Source of the DNA: Paraspadella gotoi
Taxonomy: Eukaryota; Chaetognatha
Direction of reading: 5' to 3'
Assembly (NCBI GenBank): GCA_051294375.1
Contig: CM119263.1
Span: forward strand, 9,354,432 to 9,418,431
Length of the DNA: 64,000 nt
Made by a program: the position numbers and the translations under genes. Positions 12,031 through 28,229 of the stretch are shown here, piece by piece (the stretch's first letter is position 1; every line of letters starts with the position of its first letter). Under the pieces are notes generated by a model. That model searched no databases and was not told the DNA's origin. It saw only the letters and a program-made list of their open reading frames with translations.

Positions 12031-12070
12031 GTGGCGGGCTAGTGAGTGGCTAAACTACTATACATAAAGA

Positions 12071-12103
12071 AAAGAAAACCAAAGAAAGAAAGAGAGGAAG
12101 AGA

Positions 12104-12173
<70 letters not shown>

Positions 12174-12216
12174 AGAAAGAGAAGAAAGAAAGAAAGAAAG
12201 AAACAGACAGAAAGAG
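12071..12216. repeat. (GAAA)n microsatellite
   Basis: About 145 bp of AAAG tetranucleotide repeat. The Lys/Glu-rich frame through it is not a gene. Mirrored at 22603-22735. Confidence 0.95.
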
Positions 12217-12569
12217 AAACTAAAGACTACAAAACTATGAAACTACTAGACTACTGACTGGCAAATAACTTCTTACTTTGTTTCATCGCGTGAAGAATTA
12301 TTTTCTCCCGATTCAGATCCGTTTGCATGAACATTGAACAAGGATTTGAGTTTGTTCGATAATGTCAGTAAATTTGTTTGTTCTTTATTTTTTGAGATGT
12401 TTCAGCGACGATTGGTGACTTCCGAGGCTTCGATTTGCTTTTTCTTTTCTCTTTATTAATTATTTTTCGTTTTATATGTCATTTTTGGAAAGAGTCGAGC
12501 GTTGAATTTTTTTAAAAAATAATGATTTGAGTTGAGAGAGGAAATCGTTCCGGACGAGACGAAGGGCGG

Positions 12570-12757
12570 GCGCGGGACTAAAACGCGGACGCCGGTTCGA
12601 TCGTCGTCATCCTCGTCGCTGGTCAGAGCCACGATGGTCCACGGCGTCGTCGTCTTGGTCGTCGTGTCGTCGCAGACCGACGACGACGGCGTGGTCCTCG
12701 ACTTCTTCGTCGTCGTCGTCGTCGACGTCGTGATACTGACGGAGAATCGCTAAGACT
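12570..12757 (-). CDS. Possible acidic exon (Asp-rich), weak
   Basis: On the minus strand a strong 3' splice site (T-rich tract, then CTTCCCGACAG) leads into an open frame of about 48 codons with HDVDDDDDEEVEDH and GLRRHDDQDDDAVDH, ending at a stop. The segment is CG-rich within AT-rich flanks. Against it, GAC/GTC triplet repeats leave the other frames open as well, including a 73-codon plus-strand frame rich in Val, and no family is recognised. The mirrored copy (22050-22240) carries indels that break the frame. Confidence 0.2.
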
Positions 12758-12999
12758 GTCGGGAAGAAAAAAAAAATTTAACATAAAATTAAAGTACATT
12801 CAAACTTTGAGTTTATATTTATTTTTAAAAAGAAAAAGGATTTCGAAGGAGAAAATAACGGATACAATTTGTCGGTCGAAATTTCCTTTTTTTTTTCTTT
12901 TACTGCAGAAAAATTTCTTCGACCGAATATGTTTTTTTAGTTATATTTTCTGATGTTTCTCATCCTTTCGCGAGAGAGATAAAAAAACATAGAAAAATT

Positions 13000-13002
<3 letters not shown>

Positions 13003-13071
<69 letters not shown>
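13003..13071. repeat. (GA)n microsatellite
   Basis: GA repeat with one GG interruption; mirrored at 21738-21802. Confidence 0.95.
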
Positions 13072-13074
<3 letters not shown>

Positions 13075-13273
13075 CAGACAATTTTATTACTTAGTTTTCG
13101 AGCCCAACCGACCCGGCGTTTTTTTTTTTTCTATAAATTTTTCTCTTTTTTTATAGAATTATTTTTGATCATAGATTTTTTAAAAAAATATCTGTTTCGC
13201 TCAGTCATCGTCTTCATTCAATCTCCCCCCTCTTCATCATCCTCCACGCCTCCACCCTTCTCGGCGAGCACGT

Positions 13274-13275
<2 letters not shown>

Positions 13276-13314
<39 letters not shown>

Positions 13315-13404
13315 TCTCTTCTCTCTCTCTCTCCCCCTCTTCTCTCTCTCTATCCAGACAAAATAATTTGCAGACGCTAGAATCTCTCTCTCTCTTCTCT
13401 CTCT

Positions 13405-13448
<44 letters not shown>
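13276..13448. repeat. Compound (CT)n tract
   Basis: Two CT blocks (13276-13350 and 13381-13448) separated by CAGACAAAATAATTTGCAGA; mirrored at 21355-21536. Confidence 0.92.
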
Positions 13449-13450
<2 letters not shown>

Positions 13451-13865
13451 TCCTAACTTAAAGTTTTGGTTCTGAGCAACAAGCTTCGTTTTTCGTCGTC
13501 GTCTTTCGTCGTCGTTGACGTTGAAGGTCGTCGCACAACCGCGCGTCGCATTTTTGGTGCGTAGAAGAAAGAGAGAATGAAATAAGAAAAGAAAGTGAGA
13601 AGAATAAAAGAAAGAAATGAAAAAAGTGAAAAAAAGAAAGAAATAAAGAAAGTAAAAAGAAGAAGGAAAAAAGAAAAAAAAAAGAAATAAAGAAAAGAAC
13701 AAGAAAAAAAGAAGAACCAAAGAAAATAAAATTGAAGATAGAACTTAAGAAGAGAGAAAGAAGGAAAGGAGAAACCAAACGAATAAACAAAAAACCCAAG
13801 TAGGAAGAAAGGGGAAAACGATGAAACAAAAAGAGATATAAAAATCTAAAAAATGTAATAAATCA

Positions 13866-13958
13866 TAAAAAAGAAATAAAGAAAGAAAGAAGAAGAAAGA
13901 AAGAAAGAAAGAAAGAAAGAAGAAAGAAAGAAAGAAAAGAAAGAAAGAAAAAGAAAGA
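13866..13958. repeat. (GAAA)n microsatellite
   Basis: AAAG repeat with AGA interruptions; mirrored at 20835-20905 and, longer, at 17738-17860. Confidence 0.93.
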
Positions 13959-14440
13959 GTAAGTACGAAAGAAGCTTGTGCATGCGACAAAGGTCTTAAT
14001 TTTAAATATATAATAATATCTAGTAAAACGTATCCCTGAAATTGACATTGAAGTTAATCCCCCCGATTTCACTCTGCTGACCAATTCGTTGATTGGAAAT
14101 ACGTTTTAAAAAAAGAATCGACTCGGACGACGTGAGACAACGTTGACTGAGAAAGACAGGAAATAGTCGGGAGGAAAACAGTACTAAGAAAAAGGGTTAA
14201 ATTGCACATTATTTTGACCTGCATTTTTGAAAAAGAATAAAATTCTTACGAAAACAGCAACACCCCTCGAACAATGTGCATTGCATGCCGGTCACCCTTC
14301 ATAGAAAAACAACAACAACAACAACTACTACAAGAAAAAAAAGGGATAAATGTTAAAAAAAGAACAAAAGAAAAATTCGAACGGAGACAAATTCAAATTC
14401 AATAAAATTTAAGAAATCTACGGGGGATCCTGCTGCCGTT

Positions 14441-14905
<465 letters not shown>

Positions 14906-15896
14906 GGTTTGAGATGAATGGATGGTATATACCACGTGATCAAGTCTATGTAGTCAATGAATAGAATCCTCATGTGATAAATTTATTAAAAAAAAAAGAA
15001 TTATAAGTAGGCGGGAAATAAAAGGAAACCAGTTGAAATTGATGGATTGAGAGTTGTAAGTAAATTTGTTTAGGTAAGTAAATCTCTTCATTTTTCACGA
15101 TGAAAAATATTCGGAAAAGTTCTAAACGATCGCAACTAAAAATGATCCTGCGTGAAGTTGTTAAGTAATAATTAAGAAAGAAAACGAAAAAAATAAAAAA
15201 AGAAGGTGAAAGTGAAAGAGAGAGCGAGCGATAGAAATAGAAACTGACGAAGAAATGAGAAAGAAAAGTAGAAAAAGTTAACTACTAGATAAAGAATGAA
15301 AGAAAAATAAAAAAAAGAGAGAGAGAGAGAGGAAAGAAAAGAGGAAGAGGGAAAGAGAGAAATAGGGAAACGGGAGAGAAAGAAAGAGAGACTGAAAGAA
15401 AGAGATGAGAGAGAAAGAGAGAAGAAGAGGAAAAGAAAGCCAATAGAAAAAACCCTTTTTGTATGTCATGAAAAAGATCTCTTCTCGGTACTTGCTGATG
15501 AGATTAGACGGTAAGAAAAGCGAGTAAAAAAAGTATTTCTCCCGCAGAGATTTTTTATTCCGAGACAAATGAACAAAAAAAAAAAGTAAGAAGAAAAAAG
15601 AAATGATGGAAAAGAAAAGGAAAAGAAAATGTGGAACAAAGAAGAGAAAAGAAAAATAAATTTTTTCAGTAAAATAGAAGAAGAAAAAAATCACCGATGA
15701 ATTTTTCTCTCACGGTGTCACGGATCCTGAGCAAGGAGAGGGGGGGTTGAAAGATCTTCGAAGGGAGGGTCAAATCCCGCGCGGTTTACCTCCCCTCTTC
15801 TCTCGCTCTCTCTTTTACCCCCCCCCTTCTCTCACACTCACCCCCTCTACCAATTCCACCCCCACCATTCCTCCTTCGCCACTCCCGTCTTACCCA

Positions 15897-15921
15897 NNNN
15901 NNNNNNNNNNNNNNNNNNNNN
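15897..15921. other. Assembly gap, 25 N, at the inversion axis
   Basis: The left flank ends in the forward unit and, shortly after the gap, CTCCTTGCTCAGGATCC begins the reverse complement of 15721-15745. Confidence 0.97.
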
Positions 15922-18266
<2,345 letters not shown>

Positions 18267-18291
18267 NNNNNNNNNNNNNNNNNNNNNNNNN
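18267..18291. other. Assembly gap, 25 N
   Basis: It separates an inverted partial copy of unit L from the second copy of unit U. The abrupt switch supports an artificial join. Confidence 0.97.
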
Positions 18292-18890
18292 TCTGAGATT
18301 TAAACGTTTTTTTCTCTTTTATAAGTAAGGGAGAAATATTAAAACAAAGTATTTCTAAACTTAAGAAAAAAAAAAATATATCCGTATACATTCCCGAAAG
18401 AAAAAAGAAACCGAATGGCCGAATCAGATTAAATCGATATTTTTTCAAGAACCGAAATATTTAAAAAAAAAAAAAATTAAAATAAAACAAAACAAACGAG
18501 AATGAAAAAAAAAGTAAGATCGAAACCGAACGGCCTGATTATTAATACTCCTAGGGGGTGAAAATGGGGGGGAGGCGAGGGGGCGTAGGCAAGAATGCAA
18601 TCTCCTCTCGAAAAAAAAAATATTGCGGCCAAAATGGAGGAAAGGGGGTTTTGCGATCGAAGGGGGAAAAAAAAAACCTTTAAAAGGTAGGGGGGGAAGG
18701 ATCGAGGCGAAAATGGCCGATGACCGTATCCGTCACTGCGTTTTTTCTTCGCTTCCCCCCCCCTCATTGCAAGAAGCCCCCTCATTCAATCGCCTCCCCT
18801 CTCTCTTCTCTTCTTCTCTTAGAGGAAACCGTAAAGGAACGAAAATGCCAGTCTTCTCAAAGAATGGCGAAAAGAATGGCAACGGTCGCT
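18292..18890 (+). repeat. Unit U, second copy
   Basis: Direct copy of 7519-8112. At 18891 it switches from GGCAACGGTCGC into GGGTAAGACGGGAGTGG, the reverse complement of the end of unit L. Confidence 0.85.
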
Positions 18891-19882
18891 GGGTAAGACG
18901 GGAGTGGCGAAGGAGGAATGGTGGGGGTGGAATTGGTAGAGGGGGTGAGTGTGAGAGAAGGGGGGGGTAAAAGAGAGACGAGAGAAGAGGGGAGGTAAAC
19001 CGCGCGGGATTTGACCCTCCTTCGAAGATCTTTCCAACCCCCCCTCTCCTTGCTCAGGATCCGTGACACCGTGAGAGAAAAATTCATCGGTGATTTTTTT
19101 CTTCTTCTATTTTACTGAAAAAATTTTATTTTTCTTTTCTCTTCTTTGTTCCACATTTTCTTTCCTTTTCTTTTCCATCATTTCTTTTTTCTTCTTACTT
19201 TTTTTTTTTTGTTCATTTGTCCTCGGGAATAAAAAATCTCTGCGGGAGAAATACTTTTTTTACTCGCTTTTCTTACCGTCTAATCTCATCAGCAAGTACC
19301 GAGAAGAGATCTTTTTCATGACATACAAAAAGGGTTTTTCTTATTGGCTTTCTTTTCCTCTTCTTTCTCTCTTTCTCTCTCAATCTCTTTCTTTCAGTCT
19401 CTCTTTCTTTCTCTTCCCGTTTCCCTATTTCTCTCTTTCCCTCTTCCTCTTTTCTTTCCTCTCTCTCTCTCTCTTTTTTTTATTTTCTTTCATTCTTTAT
19501 CTAGTAGTTAACTTTTTCTACTTTTCTTTCTCATTTTCTTCGTCAGTTTCTATTTCTATCGCTCCGCTCTCTCTTTCACTTTCACCTTCTTTTTTTATTT
19601 TTTTCGTTTTCTTTCTTAATTATTACTTAACAACTTCACGCAGGATCATTTTAGTTGCGATCGTTTAGAACTTTTCCGAATATTTTTCATCGTGAAAAAT
19701 GAAGAGATTTACTTACCTAAACAAATTTACTTACAACTCTCAACCATCAATTTCAACTGGTTTCCTTTTATTTCCCGCCTACTTATAATTCTTTTTTTTT
19801 TTAAATAAATTTATCACATGAGGATTCTATTCATTGACTAATAGACTTGATCACGTGGTATTACCATCCATTCATCTCAAAC

Positions 19883-19972
<90 letters not shown>

Positions 19973-20151
19973 TTCTCTTTCTTCAGTCTTTTCTTTGTTC
20001 CCCTTATTGCGTGCGTGAAATTCTTTTTTCTGCTTCTTCTTCTTCTTCGAATTTTTTTTTTTTTTTTAAATTGGAATTTTTTAAAAAAGGAAAAAAATCG
20101 CTTTTACGAAAAAGAGAATGAAAAGGACTGGCGCGAAGCGGGAACCAGCGG

Positions 20152-20198
<47 letters not shown>

Positions 20199-20211
20199 AG
20201 ATGAGAGAGAG

Positions 20212-20248
<37 letters not shown>

Positions 20249-20266
20249 GAGAGAGAAGAGAGAGAG

Positions 20267-20331
<65 letters not shown>

Positions 20332-20860
20332 AGAGAGATAGAGAGAGAGAACGGCAGCAGGATCCCCCGTAGATTTCTTAAATTTTATTGAATTTGAATT
20401 TGTCTCCGTTCGAATTTTTCTTTTGTTCTTTTTTTAACATTTATTCCCTTTTTTTTCTTGTAGTAGTTGTTGTTGTTGTTGTTTTTTCTATGAAGGGTGA
20501 CCGGCATGCAATGCACATTGTTCGAGGGGTGTTGCTGTTTTCGTAAGAATTTTATTCTTTTTCAAAAATGGAGGTCAAAATAATGTGCAATTTAACCCTT
20601 TTTTCTTAGTACTGTTTTCCTTCCCGACTATTTCCTGTCTTTCTCAGTCAACGTTGTCTCACGTCGTCCGAGTCGAATTCTTTTTTAAACGTATTTCCAA
20701 TCAACGAATTGGTCAGCAGAGTGAAATCGGGGGGGATTAACTTCAATGTCAATTTCAGGGATACGTGTTACTAGATTATTATTATATATTTAAAATTAAG
20801 ACCTTTGTCGCATGCACAAGCTTCTTTCGTACTTACTCTTTCTTTTCTTTCTTTCTTTCT

Positions 20861-20899
<39 letters not shown>

Positions 20900-21352
20900 C
20901 TTCTATTCTTTCTTTCTTTCTTTATTTCTTTTTTTATGATTTATTACATTTTTTAGATTTTTATATCTCTTTTTGTTTCATTCGTTTTCCCCTTTCTTCC
21001 TACTTGGGTTTTTTGTTTATTCGTTTGGTTTCTCCTTTCCTTCTTTCTCTCTTTCTTAAGTTCTATCTTCAATTTTATTTTCTTTGGTTCTTATTTTTTT
21101 CTTGTTCTCTTTCTTATTTCTTTTTTTTTTCTTTTTTCCTTCTTTCTTTTTCACTTTCTTTATTTCTTTCTTTTTTTCACTTTTTTCATTTCTTTCTTTT
21201 ATTCTTCTCACTTTCTTTTCTTTATTTCATTCTCTCTTTCTTCTACGCACCAAAAATCGACGCGCGGTTGTGCGACGACTTCAACGTCAACGACGACGAA
21301 GACGACGACGAAAAACGAAGCTTGTTGCTCAGAACCAAAACTTTAAGTTCAA

Positions 21353-21423
<71 letters not shown>

Positions 21424-21471
21424 CTAGCGTCTGCAAATTATTTTGTCTGGATAGGAAAGAGAAGAGAGAGG

Positions 21472-21539
<68 letters not shown>

Positions 21540-21736
21540 TGCTCGCCGAGAAGGGTGGAGGCGTGGAGGATGATGAAGAGGGGGGGAGATTGAATGAAGA
21601 CGATGACTGAGCGAAACAGATATTTTTTAAAAAAATCTATGATCAAAATAATTCTATAAAAAAAAGAGAAAAATTTATAGAAAAAAAAAAACGCCGGGTC
21701 GGTTGGGCTCGAAAACTAAGTAATAAAATTGTCTGG

Positions 21737-21804
<68 letters not shown>

Positions 21805-22602
21805 AATTTTTCTATGTTTTTTTATCTCTCTCGCGAAAGGATGAGGAAACATCAGAAAATATAACTAAAAAAACATATTCGGTCGAAGAAATTTTTCTGC
21901 AGTAAAAGAAAAAAAAAAGGAAATTTCGACCGACAAAATTGTATCCGTTATTTTTCTCCTTCGAAATTCTTTTTCTTTTTAAAAATAAATATAAACTCAA
22001 AGTTTGAATGTACTTTAATTTTATGTTAAATTTTTTTTTTCTTCCCGACAGTCTTAGCGATTCTCCCGTCAGTATCACGACGTCGACGACGACGACGACG
22101 AAGAAGTCGAGGACCACGCCGTCGTCGTCGGTCTGCGACGACGACGACGACCAAGACGACGACGCCGTTGGACCATCGTGGCTCTGACCAGCGACGAGGA
22201 TGACGACGATCGAACCGGCGTCCGCGTTTTAGTCCCGCGCCCGCCCTTCGTCTCGTCCGGAACGAATTTCCTCTCTCAAACTCAAATCATTATTTTTTTA
22301 AAAAGAAATTCAACGTCGACTCTTTCCAAAAATGACAATAAAACGAAAAATAAATTAATAAAGAGAAAAGAAAAAGCAAATCGAAGCCTCGGAAGTCACC
22401 AATCGTCGCTGAAACATCTCAAAAATAAAGAACAAACAAATTTACTGACATTATCGAACAAACTCAAATCCTTGTTCAATGTTCATGCCAAACGGATCTG
22501 AATCGGGAGAAAATAATTCTTCACGCGATGAAACAAAGTAAGAAGTTATTTGCCAGTCAGTAGTCTAGTAGTTTCATAGTTTTGTAGTCTTTAGTTTCTC
22601 TT

Positions 22603-22610
22603 TCTGTCTG

Positions 22611-22708
<98 letters not shown>

Positions 22709-22735
22709 TCTCTTCCTCTCTTTCTTTCTTTGGTT
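22603..22735. repeat. (CTTT)n microsatellite
   Basis: Tetranucleotide repeat, mirror of 12071-12216. Confidence 0.95.
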
Positions 22736-24194
22736 TTCTTTTCTTTATGTATAGTAGTTTTAGCCACTCACTAGCCCGCCACTATGCACGAAACCTATTC
22801 CATCCACGGGGCTACCTCTGTACCATTGCCCACCCATTAGAAGATCGGTGTACCCAATCACCCCCGTTCCTCCGGCCGCCCCCTCGCTGGTTTTTTTTTC
22901 TTTTTTTTTCTTTTTAATTTGAGAAGAAGCGGTAAAAAAAAGTTGAGTTTCGCCCCGGGGCTGAATTTTGACTCGAGCCGTAGGGTTGAAAAAACCGAAC
23001 ACAACAAGCATTGTCATCCCTTTTTTTTAAAAAAAAAACGAGGTTTTTATGCTTCAATTTTTTTCCTTCCTTTTTTTTTCTCTCTCCTCTGAGTCCATGG
23101 TTTTTTTTTTTCCAAGGGGTTTCCCATTGACGAGTGCGTCGGTCTCACTTTTAACACAATCAATTTCGGGTCGTTTGTACTCAACTTTTTCGCTCGTGTA
23201 TGGAATATGCTTCTGCCGAGGTGGCATAGTGTGCCAAGTGTGATCTGCCTAGCGTCGTATACTTGGCCAGCTTGGTCTATTCGTTGTCTCTTTCGCAGGT
23301 TGCGGACTCAAAATACACACGTAGAAAATTTGAAATAATAGCAATATATTTTTTTCTCCAATTTTTATTCTAGTTTTGAAAAAAAATTGAAATCTCTCTT
23401 TCTCTTTTTTTCCTGTCAAAATTGTCACTTGGTTTCCGCTAGAAAATTTTTTTTCCCTTATTTTCGTGAATTTGGATTAACCAAAAAAATGTGTGTCAAT
23501 TTGATAAGGATTTTCGTTGTAGGATTTAAATTTTTCCAAGTTTTAAAAGAAAATATTTAAAAAAAAAATCTTTATTCCTGCAAATATTTTTTTAGTCATA
23601 TAGTGTGTACTTGGCAACTTTAATTTATAAATATTGTAAGCCTTCTTTTAAGAAAAACCTTAAATTCACCATGTTTTCTCTCTAATTTTTTCCGAGCCTT
23701 ATTAAATGCTATAGCCCAATAAAGATTTTCCCTAAATGTGTTATGTTGCTTCGTGACTGCCTTAGGATTTTTCCGTTCTTTTCCAAGATCCGAGGTTTTA
23801 AAGATCCTCCCGGTTGTATTCCAGAGTAAAAAATGTAAGATCTTCTACTTGAAGCCATGATTCGTATTTTTGTTGAGAACAAGACAACACGGATTACTAA
23901 ACTGATAATCTGATTTTTTTATGGACATTATGGATTTTTTGAATGTGAATTGTGAAATCCCAGAAAAAAAAATTATGAGCTAGTTTTTAATTATACGGTT
24001 ACTGGTTACAAAGAAGACAACATGAAAGACCCAGGGTGGGAGAGGGAAAGACATTATCGAAGAGAAAAGAGAAACAGAAGAGGAGACAGGGAAGAAAGAA
24101 AGAAAAAGAAGCAGCGGAAAGTGAGAGAGACAGAGAGAATAACCCTCTTGGGAACGTGAGAAAGAAAAAACATAGGAAACGTTAGAGGAAGAGC

Positions 24195-24281
<87 letters not shown>

Positions 24282-24512
24282 GGAGGGCGTCGATGTCAGA
24301 AAAACCGATCTAAAACGCAAACCTAGTCGAAGGCCGAGGTCAAAGGCTGCACATGAGGTGCAAATCCTGGGAAATGCTGTTTGCCCACATTTTGTCCTAA
24401 TTTTAACCAATTTCGCGCGAAATAAAAACTGATTCCTTATTTCATTCGGAAATGGACTTAAAAAACTGGGCACGTCGAAACCAGGTCGAGACTGATAACA
24501 AGAGAGACATCT

Positions 24513-24598
24513 CTCGAGACCCTGACTAAGACCCAGATTGAAACCCAGACTAAGACCCAGACTGAGACCCAGACTGAGACCCAGACTGGGACTCAGAC
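24513..24598. repeat. 12-bp minisatellite, inverted copy
   Basis: Units of CTGAGACCCAGA, the reverse complement of those at 10258-10340. Confidence 0.85.
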
Positions 24599-25070
24599 GT
24601 GCAGTCGGCTCGAGTCTCTTCTCTCTAAAAACCTCATGTCTTGGCTTTCGTCGGCGGATGTCCGGTTCTCGTCTCGCAGCCGCGTCTTCTCCACGCCGCT
24701 GCATCTGCTCCGGCGGCGGCAGACGCCAACGCAGCAGCATCTGTTCCTCCCCTGCATCTCCTCTCGCTCCTCCTCCTCCTCCTCCTCTTCATCTTCTCTG
24801 CTTTTTTACGCGGATGCCGCCGTCTGGAGTGCAACGCGGCGCGTTGGTGCAAAAGAAAAGGAAAAAAAAAGGAGAAAATAAGTAAAAAATGTCTTGGAAA
24901 GGAGGGAGGGGAAGGAGGAGGAAGAGGGGGAGGCACGAGTTGCGTTGCCATGCGAAACACTTAGCAACTGCTGGACACAGAATCGCGAGAAAAAAAAAAA
25001 AGTTCGATAGAGATAGAAAAAAAAGGGGAAAAAAGGGAGAAAAAATTCGCCGGTTTTCTTTGTCTTTGGC

Positions 25071-25132
<62 letters not shown>

Positions 25133-25600
25133 CTGACTGGGAAATCGGTGGGAGGTATGTAGGGAATTTAAAGGGAGCAAGGGAAGGGAGAAGAGGGAAT
25201 GTGAAACAGAGAATGAGAAACGGATGAATTGTCAATGCTCAACTTACCAACTTTTAAACTAATTACATATATGCAATATCCCGAAACAAAAGATTCTGAG
25301 CGAAACAAAAGTGCATTCTAATTACTAGTGGAGTTGGGCAAAGGACGAACTAACCTTTTGGTCGAAAATTCGCGGGTTTTCGCTAAGACCGTCTAGACTT
25401 TGAGTTTCTCTCTTCTGACAAATTTAATGAAAAAAAAAAATCCTTTTCTCTCCAAAAGTTTAAAGTCTGAAGGTGGCAGAGATAAGGACACGTTTTTAGT
25501 TTGAGTTATTCTCTTGGTCTGTCTCTCTCCGTCGTTCTCGTTCTATCTTGCCATTCGGTGCAAAGTAATCTAGTCTCTGGTCAGTACTTTCTCTCTCTCT

Positions 25601-25679
<79 letters not shown>

Positions 25680-26705
25680 GAATAAATCAATTTCCCCTGG
25701 CATTTTCGGATGTTTATCGCGTCGTTTTGGGCGGAATCGCATAATGAAGCCTGAAGGGTGAGAGATGAATGAGAATCGAAAATGGTGAGGTAGATAGGGT
25801 TAGCGACGCGTGGGGTCTTGGGTAAGTAGAGTCTTGGCTAGTTGGGCCCTCGGCTGAGTAAGAGGTTGGGAGATTATAGGTCAGGAAAGGTCAGGACTAG
25901 AAAGCCGGAATAAAAACATTTAAACATTGATACATTGTACAGCAACAGCACTGAAATGTATAACAATTTAGGAAAAGCTGCATAGATTTCGATAGATTAG
26001 AAGACGCGAAAAATTTGGTGAGAAGAAGGCAGGCTTAATGTTCAAGCTGGAAGGGGCGGGTAAGTTCGGATGAGGACGTATCGTTTGGGACGAACCGAAA
26101 AAAAAAATTGAGACGAAACCGAATCCTCGTTTTGATTTTAATTAAATTTCCAGTCATAAAATCCGTGACAGTTGTGCCCGGATGAGCGGACGGGAGCAAT
26201 CACGGCCGCGGCTGTCCTCGTCCGACGCGGACAGCCTAAAAAAAGGATAAAAAAAAGAAATCGGCCGGTGACGTCAATCTCTGCCGGAATCTGTGAAAAA
26301 CGTTTAAAAAGAATTTAAAAATGACAATTTTTTAAAAAGCTATTTATATAATAACCGTATTGGCGTCCAAAACAATAGATTCAGATATTATTCTTCAGTA
26401 CATACGCCTAATTCGACGATAAATCTCATAATATTTCGTATGTAATAGTATTTATTTATTGTCTTTCCTTGCAAATTATTGTATCGACTGCAAGTTTGTC
26501 TTTTTCCTTACGGCGCCGGTGAAAGGCCCTCCTCGATCGGCGCCCTTCTCCTCCACCGGCGCTCCGTTCCCAGTTTCGTGATTCGTCCGAATGATGTACG
26601 AGCGCCGGCGAAGGCGACGACCCAAAACGACCCTCGCATAATGACGGCGCGATATTTCAGAGGCGCGGATCGTAATCTCGCCTCCTTTTGGCAGCCTCTT
26701 TTTCT

Positions 26706-27429
26706 TCCCCTATTTCTTCCTCTCTTTCTTCCTCTTCTTCTTTTTCTTCCTCTCTCTCTTTCTCTCCTTTTATTTCTTTTTCTTCCTCTCTCTCTTTCTC
26801 TCCTTCTTCTTCTCTTTCTTTTTTCTCTTTCTTCCTCTCCATCTCCCTCGTTCGTCTAAACGATCTTTCATCTCATCCTCCAATCTGGCCATCATCTTCG
26901 GTTTACCAACCTCACCAGGGAGTTTATTTATCGTCTTCCCAACTCTCGGCTCTCGGCCATTTTCCTTTCTTAGTTTCTTCCGCTCAAATTCATCAATGGT
27001 TTTTATCATCTTAATTTTAATGTATCTTTTTTTTTCCTTTTTCCTTCTCGTCCTTAATATCTTCTCCACTTTTCTCTCGTCCTCCTCGTTTCTCTTATCT
27101 TCTCAACTCATCTCAATATATATCTCAATATATATCTCAATATATATATATATATATATGAAATTGGTACAACCAATATAAAAATTATCCATTCATTTAT
27201 CATTTATGATTTATAAATAATATATATCTCAATATATATCTCCTCGTTTCTCTTAATGTAATGATATAATATATAATATAATAATAGCATAATATAATAA
27301 TCTTCTCCCCGAGTCTTATCGTCTCAATTCATCTCACAGCCAACGCTTCCTCTACAATCGACTAGGAGAAATTATGTCCCTACATTTCGGAGGAGAGACC
27401 GTAAATCTGCCGATTTGGAAAAGAGGGGA
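26706..27429. other. Pyrimidine-rich and AT-microsatellite stretch
   Basis: TTCTTCCTCTC-type repeats (26706-26850) give way to unique sequence and then ATATCTCAATAT / (AT)n repeats at 27110-27240. No gene is seen. Confidence 0.5.
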
Positions 27430-27715
27430 TTGGAGAGAGGATAGGGAGGCAGGATAGGGAGGAAGGATAGAGATGAGAGGATAGGGAGGGAGAATAGAGT
27501 TGAGAGGATCAAGAGGGATAGAGAGGGATCGGGAGGGAGGATAAGAAGGAAGGATAAGGAGAGAGGATAGGGAAGGAGGATAGGGAGAGAGGACAGGGAT
27601 GAGATGATAGGGAGGAAGGATAGAGATGAGAGGATAGGGAGAGAGGACAGGGGTGAGATGATAGGGAGAGATAGAGTTGAGGTGATAATGAGGGAGGATA
27701 GGGATGAAAGGACAA
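27430..27715. repeat. Purine-rich GGATAGGGAG minisatellite
   Basis: About 285 bp of irregular units around AGGATAGGGAGAGAGGA, with GATGAGA spacers, almost purely purine on this strand. The Ser/Pro/Leu frame on the minus strand is its translation and not a gene. Confidence 0.85.
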
Positions 27716-27838
27716 AGGAGATGAGCGCTTTAAAAATTAGAAATCTTGGTCCAGGTTAGTTGACTAAATGTATTACCAGGGTGTGGTTCCTCCGCTTTAC
27801 TTTTTTCGTCCTTCGTTCATCCACTCATCTTCTTAAAC

Positions 27839-28117
27839 TTGCTCATCTCGACTCTCTCCACAACGATAGATCTTTCTCTCTCGGCCCATAATCACTCTCC
27901 CATCTCTCTTCCCACCTCGAACGCTCATCTCACGACCTCCATCGCCTTTCCTCTCGCGTCCGTGCACCATAATTGCTGGGCAAACACCGGGCTCATAAGT
28001 AAAGACGACGACGACGACGACGACGACGACGACAAGGCCGCTATCGAGGAGGGCTTCGATGACGGGAAAGGTGACGCAAATTGTGTTTATTTGGCCGAGA
28101 AAAGCGTTGGTCGCTGA
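27839..28117 (+). CDS. Unrecognised ORF with an Asp run, weak
   Basis: A 92-codon frame contains ten consecutive Asp residues from a (GAC)n tract (28003-28032), followed by KAAIEEGFDDGKGDANC, which looks like ordinary protein. A donor-like AAG|GTGACG lies at about 28070. No domain is recognised, and the N-terminal half is of mixed quality, so the real exon, if any, may be only the second half. Confidence 0.22.
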   Translation: MLISTLSTTIDLSLSAHNHSPISLPTSNAHLTTSIAFPLASVHHNCWANTGLISKDDDDDDDDDDKAAIEEGFDDGKGDANCVYLAEKSVGR

Positions 28118-28185
28118 CCGACGTATCCCCGGTTATGCTCATTGCTCAAGGATAGAGAAAAGTGGATGGACACTTTGGGGATGTT

Positions 28186-28226
28186 GATTAATGATTAATG
28201 ATTAATGATTAATGATTAATGATTGA
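28186..28226. repeat. ATTAATG heptamer tandem repeat
   Basis: Five to six perfect 7-bp units. Confidence 0.9.
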
Positions 28227-28229
28227 GAC

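Larger units (their letters stand above)
18891..26705 (-). repeat. Unit L, right arm of the inverted duplication
   Basis: Reverse complement of 8170-15896 throughout. Reading frames in this arm are broken differently from those in the left arm, so none is likely to be a gene. The (CT/GA)n and (CTTT)n tracts differ in length from their partners. Confidence 0.85.

Noticed and set aside
12046-12240. Lys/Glu-rich 64-codon frame
   Set aside because: Translation of the (GAAA)n microsatellite.
24054-24740. 228-codon minus-strand frame
   Set aside because: It runs through the 12-bp minisatellite and CT tracts and does not match the frame of the same region in the left arm.
27985-28035. GAC repeats as a CRISPR-like or regulatory array
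   Set aside because: Simple trinucleotide repeats without spacers; this is an animal genome.
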